Assembly (NCBI GenBank): GCA_964446485.1
Contig: CAYUOU010000043.1
Span: forward strand, 1 to 33,615
Length of the DNA: 33,615 nt
Direction: 5' to 3'
From: JBDRRP01 sp964446485
GTDB taxonomy: Bacteria > Desulfobacterota > Desulfobacteria > Desulfobacterales > JBDRRP01
The stretch's first letter is position 1, and every line of letters begins with the position of its first letter. Position numbers and translations under genes: made by a program. A model generated the notes under the pieces. The model did no database searches. It saw nothing but the letters and a program-made list of their open reading frames with translations, and was not told the origin of the DNA. Shown one piece after another: positions 4,971 through 13,808 of the stretch.

Positions 4971-7688
4971 TCAAATGCTTTTCTTTGCCTCAATCGCCAG
5001 TGCGGCCGCCAATGCAAGCTCATCTTCCCTGGAGCCCACCCGAGCATCCAGTTTGGCATCCCGCACCTGCTCGATGATCTCCTTGAATATCGGCCCAGGG
5101 GTGAGCCCCAGCGCGATGAGATCCCGCCCATTGACGCTCGGCTGGGAATGACGCAAGCGGGTAATGAAGCCGGAAATGGCTTGCTTGGCGGCATCCTGAT
5201 CAGCGGCGGCCATCATGAACAGCAGGGCTTCGGTCCGAAACGGCGTCAGCCGGCGATACACTTGGCTGTTGCTGGGCGACGGGTGCTGATGGAACCAAAG
5301 GATGCTGCTTTCGGCGGCCAGGCGCTGGCCTGAAAGCAAGGCTTTCAAAGGGTCGCCCAAATCAAATCGACGACAGATATCTTCGGTAACGTCGCTGTTG
5401 CTGCCGTGGATCAGGGCCATGAAATAAACGGCCCACCTCATATAGGATCCCCCTATAAAAAGCAAATCGTACCAGGCAAGCACCTTCTTTACGGCCGCAA
5501 AGAGCGCCACCCGCGACTCGTTGTACTGGACGGACGAATGGATGACCGAGAGTAGCCCAAAATCGTTAAGCCGCCGGAGCGACCCGCCAGGGTTTTCTTC
5601 GGCCAGGATCAGGCGCAATTCGGTGAACACCCGCCGACCGGCCAGCCGGCGGAAAAAATCCATTTTCACCGCATTTTCGATGAGATCGATGGTGAGCTTG
5701 CCGATGGTGAACCCAAATCGCTGTTCGAAGCGAATGGCTCGAAACACCCGTGTGGGGTCTTCCACGAAGCTCAGATTGTGCAACACCCGGATGGTTTTGC
5801 TTTTGATATCCTTGTGCGCAGAGAAGAAATCGATGAGGGTACCGAAGTATTCGGGGTTGAGCCGGATGGCCAGTGTGTTGATGGTGAAATCTCTTCGGAA
5901 CAGATCAAGTTTGATACTGCTCATTTCCACTGTGGGCATGGCCGCCGGAAATGGGTAATACTCCATTCGGGCAGTGGCGACATCGATCTTGAATCCGTCC
6001 GGAAAGATGACCACCGCCGTGCCGAATTTGAAATGGACGTGGGTACGGGCCCCCACTTGCTTGGCAAAAGTTTTCGCAAAGGCGATGCCGTCGCCTTCAA
6101 TGACCACGTCCAAATCCTCATTGGGCCGGTACAAAAAAAGATCCCGGACGAAGCCGCCCACCACGTAGGCGCTGCAGCCCTGACTTTCGGCGGCCTCTCC
6201 GATGGCCACCAGCGTGTCGTGCACACGGTTTCCCAGGCGTTCGGACATGAAGCGTTTGACATTTCTACTGCGGACGTTGTCTGGGTAGGGCACCGGGTCC
6301 GGCGTCTGCCGGTCCACCAGCCGGGAGCGTCGCACCAGCACATTGAGAAGATCTGTGCGGGTGACAACGCCGATGACTCGGTCGCCTTCCGTGACCGGCA
6401 AGATCCGTTGTTTGTGCCCAATGATTTTTTCCTGGATTTCGTTCAGCTCAGCGTCCGGCCCCACTGTGACGAATTCCGATGTGGTGAAGTCTTTGACGGG
6501 GACATCGTTCAACTGATGGTAAAGCGCCTTTTCCGTGACGGCCCGGGTGATGAATCCGATCAACTGCTCCCTGCCGGAATCGGCAGCCATCACCAGCAGC
6601 GCATTGATGCTGTAGCGCGCCATCTGTTCCGCGGCCGCCGCACAAGGGCTTTCGGCGTTGATGGTGATGGGGGGTGCGCTCATGAGGTCTTTGGCCTTCC
6701 GGTGCGGACGGATCTCTTTGTAAAGCAGTTCCACGAGACGCTGCTCGATCTGAGCCAAGGGCTGGCCCCGCACGGTGGCCGCCGCGGCGAAGGGGTGCCC
6801 CCCGCCGCCGAAATGGGTGACAATGGTGCCGACATCCACGTCGTTGGTGCGGCTGCGGGCGACCACGTAGACCTTGTTGGCCATGCGCGCCAGGGCGAAG
6901 ATGGCGTCCAGATTCTCCATCTTCACCATTTTATGTACGAGAAACGCAAAATCCGTGACGTAGTGATCGGTGCTGATGGTGGTGAGCAAGACCTCGACGC
7001 CGTTGATGTCGTAGCGCCGGACATTTTGAATCATGTCGTTGAGCAGACTGATCTGTTCGGGGTTGAGTTCTCTCGAAATGAGGTTGGAGACATCGTTGAG
7101 GCTGGCGCCTCTGGACAGGAGATATGCGGCTGCGTGGAAATCGGCCTCCGTCGTGGAAGAGAAGGTGAACGATCCGGTGTCCTCGTAGATGCCCAGGCAC
7201 ATGATGGTGGCTTCGTCGGGGGAGATGGGGATGCCCTTTTCCTTGAGCAACTCCACCATGATCGTTACCGTGGCGCCGGTGAGGCGCTGAATCCCTTTGT
7301 CGGCAGTGATGTCATCGGCGCCCGGCGGATGATGGTCATAGACGTGGACTTCGACATCCGGACGCTGGGCCAGCTCCGCCAAGGCGCCGATGCGGCCCGC
7401 CTGCCGCGTATCCACCAGCACGAGTCGGCCGACACGATCCGTGTCGATTGCTTTGAGTTCGGTCATGTTGAACAGGTAGACCATGGTGCTGATGAAGAAG
7501 TTTCTGAGGCTTTTTTCCTGAGAACCGGGGAAGACCACAACGGCATCCGGGTAGATCTTCTGCGCTGCCAGCAGCGAGGCGAGGGCGTCAAAGTCAGCGT
7601 TGATATGCGTCGTGATGACGGTGAGATCTTTATCGGCAGGCAAGTTCGGCATCGTTTTCGGTGTGCAGGCACGCTGGCCCTGCGACAT
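4971..7688 (-). CDS. DHH/CBS/tRNA nucleotidyltransferase (A-adding or CCA-adding) fusion protein
   Basis: The protein is a 905-residue, three-part fusion. Residues about 20-320 are a DHH phosphoesterase: metal motif NADFDALAS at 30-38, the DHH motif in VYDHHPPG, and a DHHA1 end FGGGGHPFAAAA. Two CBS repeats (about 325-455) may sense adenylates. Residues about 500-905 form a class II nucleotidyltransferase: YVVGGFVRDLFLYRPNEDLD with the G-G-x-x-R turn and D-x-D metal pair, then RRDFTINTLAI and EDPTRVFRAIRFEQRF. This architecture is known for A-adding tRNA nucleotidyltransferases that share CCA synthesis with a second enzyme. Whether this protein adds CC, A or both cannot be read from the sequence. 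The start at 7688 has a weak AGGT site, and an internal ATG at codon 13 is an alternative. It leads the trpS-scpA-scpB block. Confidence 0.9.
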   Translation of the reverse strand: MSQGQRACTPKTMPNLPADKDLTVITTHINADFDALASLLAAQKIYPDAVVVFPGSQEKSLRNFFISTMVYLFNMTELKAIDTDRVGRLVLVDTRQAGRIGALAELAQRPDVEVHVYDHHPPGADDITADKGIQRLTGATVTIMVELLKEKGIPISPDEATIMCLGIYEDTGSFTFSSTTEADFHAAAYLLSRGASLNDVSNLISRELNPEQISLLNDMIQNVRRYDINGVEVLLTTISTDHYVTDFAFLVHKMVKMENLDAIFALARMANKVYVVARSRTNDVDVGTIVTHFGGGGHPFAAAATVRGQPLAQIEQRLVELLYKEIRPHRKAKDLMSAPPITINAESPCAAAAEQMARYSINALLVMAADSGREQLIGFITRAVTEKALYHQLNDVPVKDFTTSEFVTVGPDAELNEIQEKIIGHKQRILPVTEGDRVIGVVTRTDLLNVLVRRSRLVDRQTPDPVPYPDNVRSRNVKRFMSERLGNRVHDTLVAIGEAAESQGCSAYVVGGFVRDLFLYRPNEDLDVVIEGDGIAFAKTFAKQVGARTHVHFKFGTAVVIFPDGFKIDVATARMEYYPFPAAMPTVEMSSIKLDLFRRDFTINTLAIRLNPEYFGTLIDFFSAHKDIKSKTIRVLHNLSFVEDPTRVFRAIRFEQRFGFTIGKLTIDLIENAVKMDFFRRLAGRRVFTELRLILAEENPGGSLRRLNDFGLLSVIHSSVQYNESRVALFAAVKKVLAWYDLLFIGGSYMRWAVYFMALIHGSNSDVTEDICRRFDLGDPLKALLSGQRLAAESSILWFHQHPSPSNSQVYRRLTPFRTEALLFMMAAADQDAAKQAISGFITRLRHSQPSVNGRDLIALGLTPGPIFKEIIEQVRDAKLDARVGSREDELALAAALAIEAKKSI

Positions 7689-8029
7689 GGCGACCTATTG
7701 TCGGGTAAGATGAGAATGCAGACTAATCACAGTTAGATACCTTAATCAAGGATGGAAGCATGGTGGGTGGGGGCTTCGTGCTTGCGGCGCGCAGATCTTC
7801 GGTACGATCCACAATCCGGGTCTTGATGAGGCGCCGACCATGGCATCGATATCGTGGCGAGGCATGATTTTTTCAGACTGCCAAGTGGCCGGCAAGATAT
7901 TTATAACTGCCGATACTCACTGGACATTTCCAAACAAAGGGTGTATGTTCCTCTTGCATCTTTAGTGACCAGTATGCGTCCCTTTAGGCCAGGTCGGGCG
8001 AGTCTCCATTCTTATTCGGAGGGCATAGA
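7689..8029. other. Divergent intergenic region between the nucleotidyltransferase fusion and pilC
   Basis: This 341-base stretch lies between divergently transcribed genes and must hold promoters for both. No credible gene is present. A GGAGG ribosome site (about 8021-8025) precedes the pilC ATG. I looked for a sigma54 GG-N10-GC element of the type often found before pilus genes and saw none. On the minus strand TTGATT near 7740 with AT-rich sequence downstream is a weak -35 candidate, but I see no convincing -10. Confidence 0.5.
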
Positions 8030-9241
8030 ATGCCGGTATACGTGTGGGCAGGCAAAAATAAAAAGGGTGAGACCCAAAAGGGAGAGATGGAAGCGGCCAG
8101 CGCAGAAGCCGTTCGCGCGAATCTGGCCAAGATGAAGATTAACCCCACCAAAGTCAAAACCAAGCCCAAAGACATATTCGAAAACGTCAAGTTCATGCAG
8201 CCCAAGGTCAAGCAGCAGGATGTCATTTTGTTCTGCCGCCAGTTTTCGACCATGATCGATGCCGGGCTGCCCATCATTCAGTGCCTCGATATTCTCCATT
8301 CCCAGCAGGAAAACCCCACTTTCAAGAAGAACCTCAAAGAGATCAAGGAAAGTGTCGAGAGTGGGCAGACACTGGCCGAAGCGCTCAAGAAGTTCCCCGA
8401 CAGTTTTGACGACCTCTTTATCAATATGATCGCCGCGGGAGAGGCCGGGGGTATCCTTGACATCATCCTCCAGCGGCTTTCGGCGTATATGGAAAAGACA
8501 GCAAAACTCAAAGCCCAGGTAAAGGGGGCGATGACCTACCCGGCCATTACAATGGCTGTCGCCGTCATCGTGGTTGCGGTCATTATGATCTTCGTCATTC
8601 CGGTATTCGAAAAAATGTTCGCCGATTTTGGCGGTTCCCTGCCGGCCCCCACACAGATCGTGGTGAATTTGAGCCAGTTCGCGCGGGAAAGCTGGTATAT
8701 CATCGGCGGCATCGCGGTGCTCTTTGGGGTGGCTTTCAAGAAGGTTTACCAGACAGAGAAGGGCCGCGCAGTTATCGATAACTATTCCCTGAAGCTGCCA
8801 ATTTTCGGCCCCCTCATCCGCAGGGTGGCGGTCGCCAAGTTCACGCGAACCATGGGTACCATGCTTTCCAGCGGCGTCTCCATACTCGAAGCACTGGAGA
8901 TCGTCGCCAAGACCGCCGGCAACAAGACCATCGAGACCGCGGTGTTCAGGGTCCGCAGCGCGATTTCAGAAGGGCGCACCATGTCGGACCCCCTGCTGGA
9001 AAGCGGCGTCTTTCCCCCCATGGTCTGTCAAATGATCGCCGTTGGCGAGTCCACCGGCGCTCTGGACGCCATGCTGGGAAAGATCGCGGATTTCTACGAC
9101 GAGGAAGTCGACCAGGCCGTGGAAAACCTTACGTCCGCCATCGAACCGGTCATGATGGTGTTTATGGGTGTCGTCATCGGTGGTCTGGTGGTCTCCATGT
9201 ATCTGCCCATCTTTAAGATGGCTGGCGCCGTCGGCGGGTAA
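8030..9241 (+). CDS. pilC: Type IV pilus inner-membrane platform protein PilC (GspF family)
   Basis: PilC is the polytopic platform that couples the pilus motor ATPases to pilin assembly. The 403-residue length is typical. The N-terminal cytoplasmic module starts MPVYVWAGKNKKGE. Two tandem GspF domains follow, each opening with a characteristic motif: DVILFCRQFSTMIDAGLPI near residue 65, and AKFTRTMGTMLSSGVSILEAL near 270. Each ends in a glycine-rich turn (IAAGEAGG, IAVGESTGALD). Membrane segments are visible at about 170-195, 222-240 and 372-395. PilC rather than GspF is favoured by the PilS-like kinase that follows 75 bases downstream. No pilB, pilT or pilin gene is in the window, so the pilus locus is split or begins upstream elsewhere. 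The start is supported by GGAGG eight bases before the ATG. Confidence 0.93.
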   Translation: MPVYVWAGKNKKGETQKGEMEAASAEAVRANLAKMKINPTKVKTKPKDIFENVKFMQPKVKQQDVILFCRQFSTMIDAGLPIIQCLDILHSQQENPTFKKNLKEIKESVESGQTLAEALKKFPDSFDDLFINMIAAGEAGGILDIILQRLSAYMEKTAKLKAQVKGAMTYPAITMAVAVIVVAVIMIFVIPVFEKMFADFGGSLPAPTQIVVNLSQFARESWYIIGGIAVLFGVAFKKVYQTEKGRAVIDNYSLKLPIFGPLIRRVAVAKFTRTMGTMLSSGVSILEALEIVAKTAGNKTIETAVFRVRSAISEGRTMSDPLLESGVFPPMVCQMIAVGESTGALDAMLGKIADFYDEEVDQAVENLTSAIEPVMMVFMGVVIGGLVVSMYLPIFKMAGAVGG

Positions 9242-9316
9242 CCCCTAAGCCGCGCCGCCGCGCCCGAATCGCCGGTCACCCGGCAAGACGTCACATCGGC
9301 TTCGAAGATTTGCGGC

Positions 9317-10681
9317 ATGCCGCCGCGAGACCCCAACCGTCCCACCGGTCTGTTTTTCCGTATGAACCAAGCCACTGCCCAGCGTGTTCACGAGGAAACC
9401 CGCCGCCACCTCAAGCTGCTGATGTTCTCGCGGGTGATTTTCACCTCGTTGCTGCTCGGCTCCACCATTATGTTACAGCTGGGACGATCCCCATCGGCGC
9501 TGGCGACCCCGATGCTGCTGATCTACGGGCTCACTGTGGGCATATTTGGCCTGAGCGTCGTTTACGGCTACTTCCTGAACAGGCTCAAAGATCTTCGCCG
9601 GTTTGTTTCTTTTCAGGTGATGATGGACACCCTGATCGTCACCCTCATCCTGCTGGTGACGGGGGGCTTCTCCAGTATCTTTTCCTTTTTGTATCTCGTC
9701 GTGCTCATTTACAGCAGCATTATGCTTCCCCGAAATGAGGTGGTCTGGATGGCCACCCTGTGTGGCCTCCAGTACGGGGCGGTCATTGCTCTGGAGTATA
9801 TCCATTGGTTTCAGCCTTATGTCATTGAGGGCACCTTGACCGCAAGTGACCACGGGTGGCTTCAGGTGCTCTATCGCATCTTGGTGACCGTGCTTGCCTG
9901 TTTTGCGGTGGCCATCCTCAGCGGTGTATTGGCCGAACAGGCCAAACGGTCTCAACGCGAACTGCAGGCGCTGGAAGCCCACCTCAAGCGTGTGGAAAAA
10001 CTGGCCTCCATGGGCGAGATGGCTGCGGGCATGGCTCATGAGATCAAAAACCCACTGGCATCTCTGGCGGGTGCCATCCAGATCCTCAAGTCGGATCTGC
10101 CCTACCACCCCCAGCATGAAAAGCTGTTGCAGATCGTCACTCGAGAAACGGACCGCTTGAGTGATTTGATCAGCAATTTTTTGACCTTCGCCCGGCCCCC
10201 GGCGGGGACCCGGGAGGCGGTCAATCTGAGCGAAGCGGTGGCTGAGGTCGTGACACTCTTCGAAAAGGATACCTCGCGCCACGCGCAGATCGACGTCGAT
10301 ACCGTCCTCGAGGAAAACCTGTGGATCGAGATCGACCCGGTGCATTTTCGGCAGGTTCTGTGGAACCTCCTGCTCAACGCCGCCGAGGCCATCCATGGGT
10401 CCGGGCGTGTTTCCCTCACGCTGGCGGCACGACGCAATACCCAAGTCGTGCTGCAGGTCACCGACGACGGGAGCGGTATTTCACAAGACCACATGCAGCA
10501 TATCTTCACCCCGTTTTTTACCACCAAGCCACGGGGGACGGGGTTGGGGCTTTCCATGGTTCACAGCATTCTCGATGCCTATGACAGCCGCATCGACGTT
10601 GAGAGCGAGCCGGGCGGCGGGACTGCTTTCACCGTCATTTTCCAGCGTGTGGGCGCCCCTGCCGCCGCGGCATCCGGGTGA
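9317..10681 (+). CDS. pilS: PilS-type membrane sensor histidine kinase
   Basis: The 454-residue kinase has about six hydrophobic segments in residues 35-215, as in PilS, which senses pilin within the membrane and phosphorylates the regulator PilR (family knowledge). A short coiled linker leads to the dimerisation box MGEMAAGMAHEIKNPLASLAG with the phospho-acceptor His241. The ATPase domain shows the N box NLLLNAAEAI, G1 DDGSGI, F box FFTTKPRG and G2 GTGLGLSM. No PAS domain is evident between membrane and kinase. It follows pilC, but no response-regulator gene follows: lysS comes next, so the partner must be encoded elsewhere. The GAAGA site before the ATG at 9317 is weak, and codon 16 (9362) is a possible alternative start. 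Its role in pili rests on context and topology. Confidence 0.85.
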   Translation: MPPRDPNRPTGLFFRMNQATAQRVHEETRRHLKLLMFSRVIFTSLLLGSTIMLQLGRSPSALATPMLLIYGLTVGIFGLSVVYGYFLNRLKDLRRFVSFQVMMDTLIVTLILLVTGGFSSIFSFLYLVVLIYSSIMLPRNEVVWMATLCGLQYGAVIALEYIHWFQPYVIEGTLTASDHGWLQVLYRILVTVLACFAVAILSGVLAEQAKRSQRELQALEAHLKRVEKLASMGEMAAGMAHEIKNPLASLAGAIQILKSDLPYHPQHEKLLQIVTRETDRLSDLISNFLTFARPPAGTREAVNLSEAVAEVVTLFEKDTSRHAQIDVDTVLEENLWIEIDPVHFRQVLWNLLLNAAEAIHGSGRVSLTLAARRNTQVVLQVTDDGSGISQDHMQHIFTPFFTTKPRGTGLGLSMVHSILDAYDSRIDVESEPGGGTAFTVIFQRVGAPAAAASG

Positions 10682-11024
10682 GCGCTGAAAGGCGGCTGAG
10701 GGCAGCGCTGCGCCAATGCGCGAATCGGCGGCGCAGTAGCCACAAACTCACTATTTCCGGGTCTTTCAGCGCATCCCACAGGCTTGACACCCCCGGGTAA
10801 ATACGGTAGCAAGGTCGACTCGATCTCAGTCGATGGCCGACGGACGCCGATACTCCGGCGACTGCTTCGGCGGACACCAGCGGCCCATCGGTGTTTCCGT
10901 AAGGCCGGATCAGCGCTCAACAAACAACCGGCCGGGGCATCGGCAGACCGATGACGCCCCGGCATTGCTTTGCATGGGGGACGGGCAACGGCAATGCCAG
11001 CCCCACCCACGAATAGGACCGCTC
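10682..11024. other. Intergenic region before lysS with a candidate promoter
   Basis: This 343-base stretch shows no convincing gene, although the lysS frame stays open back to 10833 without conserved sequence. A perfect TTGACA at 10784-10789 is followed after 17 bases by TAGCAA (10807-10812), a weak -10. Just downstream an inverted repeat TCGACT/AGTCGA (10815-10833, 7-base loop) would sit near the transcript 5' end. No T-box or other recognisable aminoacyl-tRNA synthetase leader is seen. Confidence 0.4.
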
Positions 11025-12512
11025 ATGAATACCAGCTCAGACCTGCTGCAGTCGCGGCGGCAAAAGATTGCCGATTTGCGGGCCGACGGCATCGACCCCT
11101 ATCCCAACGATGTCGACATCACTCACACGGTGGGCGACATTCGTGCGCACATCGATGCCGCCTCCGAGGAACTCGGCGAAGAAGGCCCGCGGTTTGCCCT
11201 GGCCGGCCGCGTCATGGCCATCAACCGCTTCGGCAAGGCGGCGTTCATTCGGTTTCGTGATCGGACGGGAATGCTCCAGGCCTACATCAAAAAGGACAGT
11301 GTCGGGGATGACGCTTACCGGTTGTTCCGGCAACTGGATGTGGGAGACCATATCTGCCTCGCTGGACCGATTTTTAAAACCCGGACGGGGGAGTGGACCC
11401 TCATGGCGGCATCGCTGCGGCTGGTGAGCAAGGCGGTCCGCCCACTTCCCGAAAAGTTTCACGGTCTTAGAGATCCTGAAAAACGCTACCGCCGGCGCTA
11501 TGTTGATCTCATCATGAACGATGAGGTGCGCGCGCTGTTTCTCAAGCGCAGCCACATCATTCAGGAAGTGCGACGGTTTCTGCTGGGCCACGATTATCTT
11601 GAAGTGGAAACCCCCATGATGCAGCCCATTGCCGGCGGTGCCGAGGCGACCCCGTTTGTAACGCACCACAATGCCCTGGACATGGACCTCTTTCTGCGTA
11701 TCGCGCCCGAACTCTACCTAAAACGGCTGGTGGTGGGTGGGTTCGACCGCGTTTTCGAGATCAACCGTAATTTTCGCAACGAAGGGGTTTCTACCCGCCA
11801 CAACCCGGAATTCACCATGCTCGAGTTTTACCAGGCCTATGCCACCTACACGGATTTGATGGCTCTTACCGAGCGGATGTTTGCCACCGTCACCAGCGCC
11901 GTTTGCGGCAGCGACACGGTGTGCTACCAAGGCGAGGACATCTGTCTGGGCGGTACCTGGAAGCGCATCGATCTTCTGGCGTCGCTGACGCAAATTGGCG
12001 GCGTCCCCCAGGATATGCTCCAGGACAAGGATCGGCTGATCCGGTTTGCCCATGACAACGGCGTCACCATCACAAAGACGGGACGACTGGGGAAGGTGAT
12101 CACCAAACTCTTCGATGCCCTGGTGGAGCCCCATCTGATCCAGCCCACTTTTGTCACCGGTTATCCAGTGGAAGTGTCGCCCCTGTCACGCAGAAACAGT
12201 GAGCAGCCGGACTTTACGGAGCGTTTCGAGTTGTTCATCGCCGGCTACGAAATTGCCAACGGCTTCAGCGAGCTCAACGACCCTGCCGACCAACTCAGCC
12301 GCTTCGAGCAGCAGGTGGCGGACCGGGCGGCCGGGGATGCCGAGGCCCATTCGATGGATCGGGATTACATCGAGGCCTTGGAATACGGGATGCCGCCCAC
12401 GGCCGGCGAAGGGGTCGGCATCGACCGATTGGTGATGCTGCTAACCGATGCGCCGTCCATCCGGGAGGTCATTTTGTTCCCGCACATGAAACCGGCCGGC
12501 GAATCACGTTGA
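11025..12512 (+). CDS. lysS: Lysyl-tRNA synthetase, class II
   Basis: The 495-residue protein charges tRNA-Lys. An N-terminal OB-fold anticodon-binding domain (residues about 55-155; GRVMAINRFGKAAFIRFRD) precedes the class II catalytic core. Motif 1 lies around RYVDLIMN and FLEVETP-like DYLEVETPMM. Motif 2 is FRNEGVSTRHNPEFTMLEFY. Motif 3 is GEGVGIDRLVMLLTD near the C terminus. The ATG at 11025 is chosen because the conserved sequence begins a few residues later and AGGA lies eight bases before it. The 64 codons open upstream are low-complexity and not part of the family. It is followed after 57 bases by lolC, so it probably shares a transcript with the lipoprotein transporter genes. Confidence 0.96.
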   Translation: MNTSSDLLQSRRQKIADLRADGIDPYPNDVDITHTVGDIRAHIDAASEELGEEGPRFALAGRVMAINRFGKAAFIRFRDRTGMLQAYIKKDSVGDDAYRLFRQLDVGDHICLAGPIFKTRTGEWTLMAASLRLVSKAVRPLPEKFHGLRDPEKRYRRRYVDLIMNDEVRALFLKRSHIIQEVRRFLLGHDYLEVETPMMQPIAGGAEATPFVTHHNALDMDLFLRIAPELYLKRLVVGGFDRVFEINRNFRNEGVSTRHNPEFTMLEFYQAYATYTDLMALTERMFATVTSAVCGSDTVCYQGEDICLGGTWKRIDLLASLTQIGGVPQDMLQDKDRLIRFAHDNGVTITKTGRLGKVITKLFDALVEPHLIQPTFVTGYPVEVSPLSRRNSEQPDFTERFELFIAGYEIANGFSELNDPADQLSRFEQQVADRAAGDAEAHSMDRDYIEALEYGMPPTAGEGVGIDRLVMLLTDAPSIREVILFPHMKPAGESR

Positions 12513-12569
12513 CTCCGCAGATGCCGTTCACGCAACGGCGTCGCGGGAGACGCTCTCTCGGGAAATGGT

Positions 12570-13808
12570 ATGCGGTTTGAGTACTTCATCGGTCGTCGGT
12601 ACCTTCGGACCAAACAGCGTCAGACTTTCATTTCATTGATTACGCTGCTGTCCGTTGCGGGTGTGTCAGTGGGCGTGATGGCCCTGATCGTTGTCATTGC
12701 CGTCATGGCCGGGTTCGAGGCAGATATGAAAACCCGGATCCTGGGTGTTGAGTCCCATGTGGTGATCCTGCGCCACGGGCAGGCCTTCACAAAGTACCGC
12801 GAGGTGCTCAAGGCGGCGGAACAGGTCCCCGGCGTCGTCGGTGCGGCACCCTTCATCTTTACCCAGGTCATGCTGCGCTCTGCCGGCGGTGTATCAGGCG
12901 CCGTCCTTCGGGGCGTCGACCCCCAGCGGGCAGCCGCACTCAACAAGTACCTGACCGCGGAAACCTTGGCGGCCCTGTCGGACCCTCGGGGCAAGGGTGA
13001 ACCGGAGCCGGGCAGGGGCGGCGGCATCGTTCTCGGTGTGGAACTGGCCAAGCGCCTGGGCCTCCGAACAGGGGATACCGTGGCAATGATTTCCCCCCGC
13101 GGGATGATGTCTCCCATCGGGCACCTGCCGGCCATGCGCCAGTTTCGCATCGTGGGCCTTTTTGAATCGGGCATGTACGAGTTCGATGGATCATTCGCCT
13201 ACATTCGAATGGAGGATGCCCAGAAACTGCTGCGCGTGGGGGACGCCGTCACCGGTATCGAACTGCGGGTCAAAGACATTTACCAGGCGCGCGCCGTCGC
13301 CAATAAGCTGATCGCTCAGATCGGCTTTCCTTACTGGGCACGGGACTGGATGCAAATGAACCGGAACCTGTTTTCGGCCCTGAAGCTCGAAAAAACCGTC
13401 ATGTTCATCATCCTGGCCTTGATCATCCTGGTGGCCGCTTTCAACATCGCCAGTTCGCTGATCATGATGGTCATGGAAAAGACCAAGGATATCGCTATTT
13501 TAAAGGCAATGGGGGCCACGGATGCCAGCATTCGCCGCATATTCATTTTCAAAGGGATGGCCATCGGCGTGGTCGGGACCGTGCTGGGTGGATGCGGGGG
13601 ACTGATTCTGTGCACGCTGCTGTCTCATTACCAGTTCATCGAATTGCCCAGCGATGTTTACTACATCAGCAAATTACCGGTGCTGCTCCAATGGATGGAT
13701 GTGGTGCTCATTTCCGTGGCCGCCCTGGTGATTTGCTTTCTGGCCACCCTTTACCCTGCCCAAAAGGCGGCCGGGCTGGATCCGGTTGAGGCGATCCGTT
13801 ATGGCTGA
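12570..13808 (+). CDS. lolC: Lipoprotein-releasing ABC transporter permease (LolC/LolE family)
   Basis: This inner-membrane permease of the Lol system extracts mature lipoproteins for transfer to the outer membrane. The 412-residue protein has the typical four-helix plan. One helix near residues 20-45 follows the family start MRFEYFIGRRYLRTKQRQTF. A large periplasmic domain follows, then three helices at about 270-300, 320-350 and 375-400 (the FtsX region). The cytoplasmic coupling segment is MEKTKDIAILKAMGATDASI. Only one permease gene is present, as in lineages that use a single LolC/E homodimer (the LolF-type arrangement) instead of separate LolC and LolE, so the C versus E label is arbitrary. 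It overlaps lolD by eight bases (ATGGCTGA), indicating translational coupling. The ribosome site is weak. Confidence 0.9.
   Translation: MRFEYFIGRRYLRTKQRQTFISLITLLSVAGVSVGVMALIVVIAVMAGFEADMKTRILGVESHVVILRHGQAFTKYREVLKAAEQVPGVVGAAPFIFTQVMLRSAGGVSGAVLRGVDPQRAAALNKYLTAETLAALSDPRGKGEPEPGRGGGIVLGVELAKRLGLRTGDTVAMISPRGMMSPIGHLPAMRQFRIVGLFESGMYEFDGSFAYIRMEDAQKLLRVGDAVTGIELRVKDIYQARAVANKLIAQIGFPYWARDWMQMNRNLFSALKLEKTVMFIILALIILVAAFNIASSLIMMVMEKTKDIAILKAMGATDASIRRIFIFKGMAIGVVGTVLGGCGGLILCTLLSHYQFIELPSDVYYISKLPVLLQWMDVVLISVAALVICFLATLYPAQKAAGLDPVEAIRYG

Noticed and set aside
5778..7736. A 652-codon open frame on the + strand opposite the nucleotidyltransferase fusion
   Set aside because: It lies antisense to a clearly conserved gene. 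Its translation is rich in His, Asp and Gly without any recognisable domain, as expected from the complement of a GC-rich gene.
7689..8029. A sigma54 promoter before pilC
   Set aside because: No GG-N10-GC pair with the surrounding TGGCA/TTGC pattern was found in this gap.
10833..11024. A 64-codon N-terminal extension of lysS
   Set aside because: The extension is Arg/Gln/Pro-rich without family similarity. The conserved lysyl-tRNA synthetase start has its own AGGA site.
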